DNA of 64,000 nucleotides from Hwanghaeella sp964350445 (GTDB lineage: Bacteria > Pseudomonadota > Alphaproteobacteria > UBA8366 > Aestuariispiraceae), in NCBI GenBank assembly GCA_964350445.1, contig CAYGKA010000025.1, forward strand, positions 1 through 64,000. Direction: 5' to 3'. This document shows positions 14,807-22,115 of this stretch, one piece after another. The notes under the pieces were generated by a model. The model searched no databases. It saw only the letters and a program-made list of their open reading frames with translations, and was not told the DNA's origin. Numbering within the stretch: position 1 is the first letter of the stretch; the number at the start of each line of letters is the position of its first letter. The position numbers and the translations under genes are program-made.

Positions 14807-16981
14807 ATGACCATCCAAACATCCAGACGCAGCTTGCTGAAAGGCGCGGCCGCCGCCGGCGCAACACTCTTCATCGGCATCCGGGCCGACGGCAGCTTCG
14901 CCGCCGCGTCCTCAGTCGCGCATATGAACCCCTTCGTCAGCATTTCCGACGATGGCGTCGTTCATGTCATCCTGAAGCATTTCGAGATGGGCCAGGGCAC
15001 GACGACCGGCCTGGCGACGCTGGTCGCCGAGGAACTCGACGCCGACTGGAACCGCGTCGCCATTCATTTCGCCCCGGCGGACAACGAACGCTACAAGAAC
15101 CTATTTTTCGGCGCGCAAGGCACCGGCGGCTCCACCGCCATGGCCAACAGTTATATGCAGTACCGGCAGGCCGCCGCGGCGGCCCGCGCCGTGCTGGTCC
15201 AGGCGGCGGCGGAAATGTGGAACGTGCCCGCGGCCCAAATCTCGGTGAAAGGCAGCCTGCTGAAGGCCGGTACCGAACGCGCCCATTTCGGCGAGGTGGT
15301 GGCCAAGGCCGCAACCCTGACACCGCCTGAAAACCCCAGGCTGAAGGATCCGTCGGACTTCACCCTGATCGGGCTGGACCATCTGCCGCGAAAGGACTCC
15401 AACCTGAAGGTGGCCGGCCTCGCAACCTTCGCCATGGATGTGAAGGTGCCCGGCATGATCTATGTGGTCCTGCTGCGCTCGCCGCGGTTCGGCGGCAAGC
15501 TCACGTCCTTCGATGTTTCCGGCGCCAACAGCGTTCCCGGTTTCGTCGGTGCGAAAGCCCTGCCGACCGGCAGCGCGATCGCCGTCTATGCCCAAAACAC
15601 CTGGGCCGCGATTCAGGCACGGGAGGCCATCACGGCCGACTGGGACTTTAAAGACGCGGAAAACCGGTCCAACGAAGACCTGATCGCCTATCACCGATCA
15701 CTGCTGGATACGCCGCAGTTCGAAGCTGTGGAAGGCGCCGACCGCGCCGCCACGGAAGCCGCGATCTCGAGTGCCGATACGGTCATCGAAACGGAATTGA
15801 CCTTCCCCTTCCTGGCCCATGCGCCCATGGAACCGTTGAACTGCGTCATCGAGCCGACCGCGAACGGCGTCCGCGTGCATGACGGTTGCCAGTTCCCGGG
15901 CGCCGTGAAGCCGACCTTGGCGCATGTCTTGGAACTCGACCCGGCCAATGTGGAAATCCGCACGGTCTTCGCCGGGGGCTCGTTCGGGCGCCGGGCGACG
16001 ACCAATGCGGACTATCAGGTGGAAGCGGCCATGGCCTTCGCGCTGTTGGGCGGGAAGACCGCGGTCAAGCTGGTCTGGACGCGCGAGGACGACATCAAGG
16101 GCGGCTATTACCGCCCGATGGTCGCCCACCGGGCCAAGGTCGGGTTGAAGGACGGCAAGATCGTCGCGTGGGACCATCGGGTCGCGGGCAAGCCGATCAT
16201 CAAGGGCACGCCCTTCGAATCCCTGGCCATGCCGCCCGGGAGCCAAGTTGACGCCACATCCGTCGAAGGCGTCAATGACAGCCATTACGCCATCCCGGCC
16301 ATGTCCGTCGGTCTGTCCGACGCGGCGACGCCGGTGCCGGTCCTGTGGTGGCGGTCCGTCGGCCATACCCACACGGCCTTCGCCATGGAAACCATGGTAG
16401 ACCGGGTCGCCGAAGCCCTTGGCAAGGATGCTGTCGACTACCGGCTCGACCTGTTGTCGGGTGGGGACAAGGACCAGAAGCGGCTTGCCGGTGTCCTTAA
16501 ACTTGCCGCGGAAAAGGCCGGATGGGGTAAACCCGCGGCCGGACGGCACCAGGGCATCGCGGTCCATAAGTCGTTCAACACCTATGTGGCCGAGGTTGTG
16601 GAGGTTTCCGTCACAGACGGGGCCGTGAAGATCGAAAGGGTCGTCTGCGCCGTCGATTGCGGCACCGCCGTCAATCCGGACGTCATCCGGGCGCAAATGG
16701 AAGGCGGGATCGGTTACGGTCTGGGCTCCGTGATGCGGAACCAGATCACGTTGACGGAAGGCGAAGTCGACCAGTTCAACTTCCCGGACTACGAACCGTT
16801 GCGTATTACCGATATGCCGGCAGTCGAGGTCCATATCGTCGCCTCCGCAGAAGCGCCGACGGGGGTCGGGGAACCGGGTGTCCCGCCGGTCGGACCGGCG
16901 CTTGCCAACGCGGTCTACGCGGCGACGGGCATACGTGTGTCCAAGCTTCCCATGACAGAAAGCGGGATCACCTTCGCATAA
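14807..16981 (+). CDS. Molybdopterin-binding large subunit, Tat-exported (IorB-like aldehyde/N-heterocycle oxidoreductase)
   Basis: The 724-residue catalytic subunit belongs to the xanthine oxidase superfamily. The N-terminus has a Tat signal (SRRSLLKGAAAAGATLFIGI) and so the complex is likely exported to the periplasm with the small subunit carried along. Mo-cofactor motifs include FEMGQGTTTGLATLVAEELD, GAQGTGGSTAMANSY, VFAGGSFGRRATTNADYQVEAA and the C-terminal GVGEPGVPPVGPALANAVYA with its catalytic Glu. This arrangement is that of IorB (isoquinoline) and of bacterial aldehyde oxidases; the true substrate cannot be assigned. It is translationally coupled to the small subunit and followed by a strong terminator. 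Confidence 0.92.
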   Translation: MTIQTSRRSLLKGAAAAGATLFIGIRADGSFAAASSVAHMNPFVSISDDGVVHVILKHFEMGQGTTTGLATLVAEELDADWNRVAIHFAPADNERYKNLFFGAQGTGGSTAMANSYMQYRQAAAAARAVLVQAAAEMWNVPAAQISVKGSLLKAGTERAHFGEVVAKAATLTPPENPRLKDPSDFTLIGLDHLPRKDSNLKVAGLATFAMDVKVPGMIYVVLLRSPRFGGKLTSFDVSGANSVPGFVGAKALPTGSAIAVYAQNTWAAIQAREAITADWDFKDAENRSNEDLIAYHRSLLDTPQFEAVEGADRAATEAAISSADTVIETELTFPFLAHAPMEPLNCVIEPTANGVRVHDGCQFPGAVKPTLAHVLELDPANVEIRTVFAGGSFGRRATTNADYQVEAAMAFALLGGKTAVKLVWTREDDIKGGYYRPMVAHRAKVGLKDGKIVAWDHRVAGKPIIKGTPFESLAMPPGSQVDATSVEGVNDSHYAIPAMSVGLSDAATPVPVLWWRSVGHTHTAFAMETMVDRVAEALGKDAVDYRLDLLSGGDKDQKRLAGVLKLAAEKAGWGKPAAGRHQGIAVHKSFNTYVAEVVEVSVTDGAVKIERVVCAVDCGTAVNPDVIRAQMEGGIGYGLGSVMRNQITLTEGEVDQFNFPDYEPLRITDMPAVEVHIVASAEAPTGVGEPGVPPVGPALANAVYAATGIRVSKLPMTESGITFA

Positions 16982-16994
16982 TGAGGAAATGAGA

Positions 16995-17036
16995 AGAGCG
17001 GGCCCGGTATCAATACCGGCGCCCGCTCTTTTTTTT
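16995..17036 (+). terminator. Rho-independent terminator of the molybdenum hydroxylase operon
   Basis: AGAGCGGGC pairs with GCCCGCTCT, with an inner CCGGTAT/ATACCGG stem, followed by a run of eight T. Confidence 0.92.
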
Positions 17037-17062
17037 GCTCTAGCCTTAAGGGTCGGCGTGGA

Positions 17063-17938
17063 TCACGCAGCGGAATGTTGTTTCCGGTTCCGCGCCAGGA
17101 AACCCAACCCGAACAGGGCGGACAGGAAGATCGGCAGGGCGCCCGGAAGCGGAACGGCGGCAACCGCCCCACCGGCCGCAACGAAGGAGAAGTCCGAGTC
17201 GCCGGTATTTCCGCCAATGTTGTCTTGGTCCAACCCGCGCAGCGTCAGCGAGATGAAACTGCCGAACAGGTTGTCGCCCAGGATTTGCCAAACGCCACCC
17301 TGATTGCTGGTTTCGTTGACAATATCGCCCGGTCCGTCGGCGCCGTCGTTCTGCCCGTCGATCGCCGGCTGCAGGTTCAGGACGGTCACCAGGGGAACAA
17401 GGTCCCCGGACGTGAAGGACAGAGAGGAATAAAGGCTCGCGGTCGTTTCGCTGTCCGGACGCAGGTAGAAGCTGTCGACCGTCAGGTTCGCGCGGGTCAC
17501 TTCGATGACGCCGACTTCCCCGAAGGAGTCATTATGTTCGCCGGCCGGATAAAGATGGGCCACGGTCAACTGGTTCAGGAAGACCTGGTTGCTGAAATCG
17601 AAGCTGAGGCCTTCGCTGTTTATCTCACCGCTCGGCGGTGCGCTGGTACCGAGCACCTTGTTGATGTTGCCGCCATCCGTCTCAAGCAGGGCGGACCGGG
17701 AGAGCGATGGGATCGCCTTGCTGGCAAGCTTCAGACTGCCGGGTGCGGACACGACCACGGAAGGTCCGTCGGTATTGCCGTTGAGGCTGCTGATGTCGAT
17801 CGAGCTGGACACCGACGTGCCGAGGCCGAAACCGATGATATCCTGGGAGTCGATGACCCAGCTTGCGGCGGAGACCGACGCGAGCGGGACCAGGAAGACC
17901 GGCGCGGAAACGGCAATGACTTTCAAAAGAGACTTCAT
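17063..17938 (-). CDS. Secreted VPLPA-CTERM sorting-domain protein of unknown function
   Basis: The 291-residue protein has a cleavable signal peptide (MKSLLKVIAVSAPVFLVPLA then SVSA) and a serine- and glycine-rich beta-type body. Its C-terminus has the tripartite sorting signal AVPLPGALPIFLSALFGLGF followed by LARNRKQ. VPLPG..., a hydrophobic helix, and a basic tail match the VPLPA-CTERM variant of PEP-CTERM signals processed by exosortase. The body is not recognised. Proteins with such tails are usually exported and linked to exopolysaccharide or the cell surface. No exosortase gene lies in this window, so it must be elsewhere. Confidence 0.78.
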   Translation of the reverse strand: MKSLLKVIAVSAPVFLVPLASVSAASWVIDSQDIIGFGLGTSVSSSIDISSLNGNTDGPSVVVSAPGSLKLASKAIPSLSRSALLETDGGNINKVLGTSAPPSGEINSEGLSFDFSNQVFLNQLTVAHLYPAGEHNDSFGEVGVIEVTRANLTVDSFYLRPDSETTASLYSSLSFTSGDLVPLVTVLNLQPAIDGQNDGADGPGDIVNETSNQGGVWQILGDNLFGSFISLTLRGLDQDNIGGNTGDSDFSFVAAGGAVAAVPLPGALPIFLSALFGLGFLARNRKQHSAA

Positions 17939-18068
17939 GAATACACCCGAAACGACTGTTGTGATTAACTCGTTCGGATAGATACGGGATTTACGACCCG
18001 ACGCGTATGACGTGGATCACTCGGTCAACACCCGTTGACAAAATTGGTAAAAAAACTGGGCCCGGCGG

Positions 18069-18506
18069 CTATTGCACCAACAAGGGCTCCACCACGGCGC
18101 GTACATGGGCCGGAATCGGCGTAGGCGTCATCGTCGCGCGTTCCACATAGACATGCACGAAATGGCCGAGCGCGGCGGGCTTGTCTTCCCCTTGCCGGAA
18201 AATGCCGATTTCATAGGCAATTGAGCTCCGCCCCAACTTGGTGACGCGGATGCCGACTTCGACCGTCTCGGGGAAGGTCAATTCGTGGAAAAAGCTGCAT
18301 TGGGTATCGACAACCATTCCGACCACGTCAGTGCTGCGTGGATTGAGGCCCGCCGCCTCGATCAAGTGCTGGTTCACCGCCGTATCGAAATAGGAATAGT
18401 ACTCGACATTGTTCACATGGCCGTAGGCGTCCTGGTCCATCCAACGGGTGGTAATCGGCCGGAACAAGGGGAATTCCCCGCGGCCGGGGGCGTCTTCGCG
18501 TTTCAT
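18069..18506 (-). CDS. Hotdog-fold acyl-CoA thioesterase
   Basis: The 145-residue protein is of the 4-hydroxybenzoyl-CoA thioesterase/YbgC class. It hydrolyses acyl-CoA thioesters. The catalytic region is TTRWMDQDAYGHVNNVEYYSYFD with Asp and His in the usual places, followed by CSFFHELTFPETVEVGIRV and LGRSSIAYEIGIF. I use the ATG at 18506 (MKREDAPGRG) because an upstream in-frame start at 18593 would overlap the neighbouring gene, whose stop is at 18562. It runs in the same direction as the unknown gene at 18562-19188, 55 bp downstream of its stop. Confidence 0.85.
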   Translation of the reverse strand: MKREDAPGRGEFPLFRPITTRWMDQDAYGHVNNVEYYSYFDTAVNQHLIEAAGLNPRSTDVVGMVVDTQCSFFHELTFPETVEVGIRVTKLGRSSIAYEIGIFRQGEDKPAALGHFVHVYVERATMTPTPIPAHVRAVVEPLLVQ

Positions 18507-18561
18507 CGATTTTCGCTCGTGAGTGGTGAAGGGGAACGGCTGTAGACCGCTATTGAGTAAA

Positions 18562-19188
18562 TCAGCCGGTCGTTTTGACCAACCCCCCGACATCGTGAAG
18601 TTTGATGTAGTCGGACAGTTCGTGTTTCAGCGCCGTCGCCGCCTGGATCGGGATTTTGTAAGCGTGGGTGCCTTGAATGATCCGGGCATCCTGCATCAGC
18701 CAGAATGCCGGTGTCTTGCCGCGGGTCGACATGAAGACCGCATGCGGCAGATCCGGGCCCCTCTTGTTGACGATACTGAAACGGATGCCGTCCTCCCGTT
18801 CCTCCCGCGCGACTTCCAAATCCCATTTTTCCTGTTTGAAGACATAGTGCATGGCCGCTTCCATCAACTGGGCGGGGTCGGATTTGGAGACGTCGCTCAA
18901 CAACTGACTCAACAGAATTTCGACCGCGGCAGAGGTCGACGGCAAATCTTCCATTCCGATCATCAAGGCCGCGTTCAGAAGGCGGGCAACGGAATTGGCG
19001 ACCTGCTCATCGGTCAGCAAGGCGAATGCCGCCAGATCGCTGTCCTCCGGCAAGTCGGACAGGCCATCCGTGGTCTTGAATACTTCAATGACAAATGAAC
19101 CCGCGGCAGTCGCTAGACTGTCATTGTCCTCGCCTTGCTTGACCATAGCGATGCGGGCGCCATCAGCGATAAAGCGCGCCTTAGCCAT
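18562..19188 (-). CDS. Hypothetical protein, possibly conserved
   Basis: 208 residues, not recognised. No signal peptide and no membrane segment. It contains predicted helices with charged residues and short hydrophobic patches (AALMIGMEDLPSTSAAVEIL; LMEAAMHYVFKQEKWDLEV). The C-terminal half has an alternating pattern (FSIVNKRGPDLPHAVFMSTR, FWLMQDARIIQGTHAYKIP) suggestive of beta strands. The ATG at 19188 (MAKARFIAD) is preferred over a TTG one codon upstream, with GGAGG 8 bases upstream. It precedes the thioesterase in the same direction. No function is proposed. Confidence 0.7.
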   Translation of the reverse strand: MAKARFIADGARIAMVKQGEDNDSLATAAGSFVIEVFKTTDGLSDLPEDSDLAAFALLTDEQVANSVARLLNAALMIGMEDLPSTSAAVEILLSQLLSDVSKSDPAQLMEAAMHYVFKQEKWDLEVAREEREDGIRFSIVNKRGPDLPHAVFMSTRGKTPAFWLMQDARIIQGTHAYKIPIQAATALKHELSDYIKLHDVGGLVKTTG

Positions 19189-19288
19189 CAAACGTCCTCC
19201 CCCCAGAAGACTCGGAATAGATGGACCGACCCATGACGGCCCAGTATGCGCCAGCCCGGTCTTGGAAGAACGGATTACACCGCTCGTC

Positions 19289-20098
19289 TTACTGGGCTGC
19301 GGCGACTTCCCGGCAGAAATCGTACAAGACCCGCCGGGTCTCCTGCTGTGCTTCCAGCATCATCATATGACCGGCATCTTCGATCACATATGTCCGTACA
19401 TCGGCCAACGCCGCCGCCAAGGGGGCCGCCGCCTTGACCGGCGTCATCTTATCATAGCGACCACTTACGATCATTACGGGTACATTGATTCTTTCCGCCG
19501 CGGCTACCGCGCCTTTATAGGCGGCGCATGTTTTGAGTTCCGAAGCGATAACGCCGGGCCGCGCGCGCTCGAGCAACCTTACGGCTCCCCCGATCAGCCA
19601 GACGCCGCTGGCGATGTTACCGCCGCGATGTGCTTTCGGCCCATGCCCCCAGGCCGACATCAATTCCGGCGCCAGGATGCGGTTTTCCTCGGCCGCCTCG
19701 ACCAGGACGGGATGAACACCCATTTGGGCGGAACAGCCGCAGAGTACCAAGGCGCGGGCAGCTTCCGGCTTTCTCGCCGCGGCTTCCAGCGCCACCAAGG
19801 TGCCCATGGAATGTCCGATGACGATTGCCGATGCCGCGCCTGCCGCCTCGATAAAACGGTTCAGCCAGTCGGCCATGTCCTCGATCGAAGAAAGCGGGTC
19901 GCCGGGCGTTTTGCCGTGGCCGGGCAGATCGACCGCCAGGACGTTGAACCCATGATGGGCCAAGAAGCGTGTCTGCTGTCCCCAAACCGTATGATCCATG
20001 CCCGCGCCGTGGACGAAGACGACACTGGGTTTCGCGGCATCGAATGCCTGCCCGCCATCCGCCACGAAGGCGGGTATACCATCAACACTTACAAACAT
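19289..20098 (-). CDS. Alpha/beta hydrolase
   Basis: The 269-residue protein has the serine hydrolase fold. The oxyanion region is VVFVHGAGMDHTVWGQQTRF, the nucleophile elbow is VIGHSMGTL (Ser97), the acid is in VSGRYDKMTP (about 214), and the base is in IEDAGHMMMLE (about 243). The cap region is about 125-190. It acts on an ester, lactone or similar substrate in the cytoplasm; the substrate is unknown. It precedes the unknown gene at 18562-19188 by 100 bp and follows metY by 53 bp, all in the same direction, so this block may be transcribed together. Confidence 0.88.
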   Translation of the reverse strand: MFVSVDGIPAFVADGGQAFDAAKPSVVFVHGAGMDHTVWGQQTRFLAHHGFNVLAVDLPGHGKTPGDPLSSIEDMADWLNRFIEAAGAASAIVIGHSMGTLVALEAAARKPEAARALVLCGCSAQMGVHPVLVEAAEENRILAPELMSAWGHGPKAHRGGNIASGVWLIGGAVRLLERARPGVIASELKTCAAYKGAVAAAERINVPVMIVSGRYDKMTPVKAAAPLAAALADVRTYVIEDAGHMMMLEAQQETRRVLYDFCREVAAAQ

Positions 20099-20151
20099 CG
20101 TCGGTTTGGTCCCTATCCGGTGCGTCGTACCGTCGTTCCACTCGTTCCGGC

Positions 20152-21483
20152 TTACTCCGCCGCTTGGGGCACCGCTTTGGCGGCCGCCCGCAAGCCGCGT
20201 TCGATATCCGCGATCAGATCTTCCGGATCCTCCAAACCGACGGACATCCGGATCAAATCCTCGCCGACACCGGAGGCCATCAACTGTTCCGCGCTCAATT
20301 GGCGATGGGTCGTCGTCGCCGGGTGCAGCACCAGGGACTTGGCATCGCCGACATTGGCAAGGTGGCTGAACAGTTCAACCGCCTCGATAAAGGCCGCGCC
20401 CGCGGCCCGCCCGCCCTTCACGCCGAAGGACAGCATCGACCCGGGGCCTTTCGGAAAGTATTTCTTCGCCATTTCGTGATCCGGATGACTTTCGAGACCC
20501 GGATAGGAGACCCAAGCGACATTCTCGTGGGCTTCCAGGTATTTCGCGACGATGCCGGCGTTTTCCACGTGCCGCGCCATGCGCAGCGGCAACGTCTCCA
20601 ACCCTTGCAGCAGATAAAAGGCGTTCGTCGGCGACAACACCGGACCGAAATCGCGCACGCCTTCCGCGCGGGCGCGCGCCACGAAGGCATGCGGGCCGTA
20701 TTCGTCGGCGAAAACGATGCCGTGATAGGCTGCATAAGGTTCCGTCAATGTCGGGAACCGGTCTTTCCCGTCGGCATCCTGCGACGCCGACCAGTCGAAA
20801 CGCCCGGCGTCGACGATGACCCCGCCCATCGCCGCACCGTGACCGCCAATCCATTTGGTGGCCGAATGCATGACGATGTCGGCGCCGAAGTCGATCGGCT
20901 TGCACAGATAGGGCGTGCTGAAAGTCGCATCGATGACCAGCGGCAAGCCGGCATCGTGGGCAACCTTTGCGACCGCCTCGATGTCCAGCACATCCAACCC
21001 AGGATTTCCCAGACCTTCCGCGAAGAGCATGCGCGTATTCGGTTGTATGGCGGCCTTGAACGCCGCCGGATCCCGGGGATCTACAAAAGTGGTCTCGATC
21101 CCGAAGCGCGGCAGGGTATGACTGAACATATTGATCGAGCCGCCATACAGGGATTTGGACGCGACGATGTGACTTCCCTGACTCATCAAGGTCGCGACGA
21201 TCAGATGCAGCGCCGCATGCCCGCTGGAACACGCAAGAGCGGCGACACCGTTGTCGAGCGCCGCCATGCGCTCTTCGAACACCGCGACGGTCGGATTGGA
21301 TATCCGCGAATAGATATGGCCCGCAGCCTCAAGGTTAAAGAGAGCGGCCGCCTGCTCGACGCTGTCGAAAACGTAGGAAGTCGTCTGATAAATCGGCACC
21401 GCGCGCGCGCCGTAGACCGGGTCGGGCTGCTGCCCGGCATGCAGGGCCAATGTGTCGAATTTCAGGAAGTCCGGTTTGACCAT
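20152..21483 (-). CDS. metY: O-acetylhomoserine/O-succinylhomoserine sulfhydrylase
   Basis: PLP enzyme of 443 residues of the Cys/Met metabolism family. It joins sulfide (or methanethiol) to O-acyl-homoserine to give homocysteine. Motifs are FDTLALHAGQQPDPVYGARA, PIYQTTSYVF, HIYSRISNPTVAVFEERMAA, LACSSGHAALHLI, the PLP-lysine region IVMHSATKWIGGHGAAMGGV, and SPTNAFYLLQGLETLPLRM. The start at 21483 (MVKPDFLKFD) has GGGAGGGAGGATTAGG directly upstream; a longer in-frame ORF to 21612 has no coding support. Length fits MetY better than MetZ, which is shorter. The 630 bp upstream hold two short terminator-ended transcription units (see separate entries). Confidence 0.93.
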   Translation of the reverse strand: MVKPDFLKFDTLALHAGQQPDPVYGARAVPIYQTTSYVFDSVEQAAALFNLEAAGHIYSRISNPTVAVFEERMAALDNGVAALACSSGHAALHLIVATLMSQGSHIVASKSLYGGSINMFSHTLPRFGIETTFVDPRDPAAFKAAIQPNTRMLFAEGLGNPGLDVLDIEAVAKVAHDAGLPLVIDATFSTPYLCKPIDFGADIVMHSATKWIGGHGAAMGGVIVDAGRFDWSASQDADGKDRFPTLTEPYAAYHGIVFADEYGPHAFVARARAEGVRDFGPVLSPTNAFYLLQGLETLPLRMARHVENAGIVAKYLEAHENVAWVSYPGLESHPDHEMAKKYFPKGPGSMLSFGVKGGRAAGAAFIEAVELFSHLANVGDAKSLVLHPATTTHRQLSAEQLMASGVGEDLIRMSVGLEDPEDLIADIERGLRAAAKAVPQAAE

Positions 21484-21662
21484 CCTAATCCTCCCTCCCC
21501 TTTGGTTTTCGGTTCCCCATTGTCGGGTCCGGGGCGTCACCGGCCGATCGAATACGGCCTGCGCGGAAGGTAGCGAATGGAATTGGCCACGGCAAAAGAA
21601 TTGCGGAAACATCCGGCTGGAAGGGGATCGAACTGCCGCGACTGAATTGGAGGATAACAGCC

Positions 21663-21690
21663 AAAAAAAAGGGGTCGCCGAAGCGACCCT
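21663..21690 (-). terminator. Rho-independent terminator in the metY leader
   Basis: 7-bp GC-rich stem (GGGTCGC with GCGACCC) closed by a TTCG tetraloop and followed by CTTTTTTTT on the minus strand. Confidence 0.85.
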
Positions 21691-21739
21691 AAAGCAAGCC
21701 TAACCCCTTTTAATCGGGACCCCTGTTCAACTTGCGTCG
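21663..21739 (-). ncRNA. Candidate small RNA or metY attenuator leader
   Basis: A transcript from about 21739 would fold a GCAAG/CTTGC helix and end in a stem GGGTCGC/GCGACCC with a TTCG loop and eight U (21663-21690). An alternative pairing of GGGGTC (21718-21723) with the 3' arm of the terminator could act as an antiterminator. It lies directly upstream of metY, in its direction. I could not match it to SAM-II or another riboswitch I know. Function is inference. Confidence 0.4.
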
Positions 21740-21745
21740 GGACGG

Positions 21746-21773
21746 ACGATAGCAAAAGCGTAACAATTGTCAA
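21746..21773 (-). promoter_or_regulatory. Candidate sigma70 promoter upstream of metY
   Basis: Minus-strand TTGACA (21773 to 21768) is spaced 16 bp from TATCGT (21751 to 21746). The -35 is a perfect consensus. It would drive the 80-base leader and, if the terminator is read through, metY. Confidence 0.55.
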
Positions 21774-21918
21774 AAGGGAAATAGACTGTTTCTGGCGACG
21801 CGGGAACATTTTTGGGGGTTGACCCAGGCGGCGGCGGAAACGGCCTGGAATATACTGCCAACATTCGGGATTGCGGGAAATCAGCCGCCATCTGGCATGC
21901 CTGAGAGACCAAATCCAC

Positions 21919-21946
21919 AAAAGAAAAGAGCCGCAACGCGCGGCTC
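21919..21946 (-). terminator. Rho-independent terminator with T-rich tail
   Basis: GAGCCGC/GCGGCTC stem with a 5-base loop, followed on the minus strand by TTTTCTTTT. It could end transcripts from the MDR reductase gene or from the TATAAAT at 22011-22017. Confidence 0.85.
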
Positions 21947-21974
21947 AGTTGAACAGGGGGTCTAAGAGTGCCAT
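21945..21974 (-). CDS. Possible 9-residue leader peptide ORF
   Basis: ATG GCA CTC TTA GAC CCC CTG TTC AAC TGA encodes MALLDPLFN. The stop codon overlaps the first bases of the terminator hairpin at 21919-21946, so a ribosome at the stop would hinder the hairpin. Immediately upstream is a GCCCGTC/GACGGGC hairpin (21976-21997) ending at the ATG, and the Shine-Dalgarno is poor. It may be chance, but the arrangement resembles attenuator leader peptides. Confidence 0.3.
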   Translation of the reverse strand: MALLDPLFN

Positions 21975-22115
21975 GGCCCGTCGGGAGTGTGACGGGCTGG
22001 GGTCAAGAGCATTTATAGGGTGGATTCGCTAACAAATCGTTAAAAAAATGAACCTACAGACAAAAGTCGTACATTTTTTCAATATTAGGAGACCCTTATC
22101 TTTTCCTTGTTTTTC

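Larger units (their letters stand above)
21484..22115 (-). other. 632-bp leader/intergenic region between the MDR reductase and metY
   Basis: This stretch has no annotated long ORF. On the minus strand it holds, in order of transcription: a TATAAAT at 22011-22017; a hairpin and a 9-codon ORF; a Rho-independent terminator (21919-21946); a TTGACA/TATCGT promoter (21746-21773); an 80-base leader with a second terminator (21663-21690); then about 180 bases with no feature I can name before metY. The rest of the region shows only A/T-rich runs. Confidence 0.7.

Noticed and set aside
21601..21660. tRNA-like segment (GGCUGUU ... GUUCGAUCCCC ... CAGCC) on the minus strand.
   Set aside because: The spacing is too short for a cloverleaf and no anticodon arm can be drawn.
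21663..21740. SAM-II or SAM/SAH riboswitch in the metY leader.
   Set aside because: The expected conserved core (for SAM-II, a GCTAAA-type element and the paired loop) was not found; only hairpins and terminators are visible.
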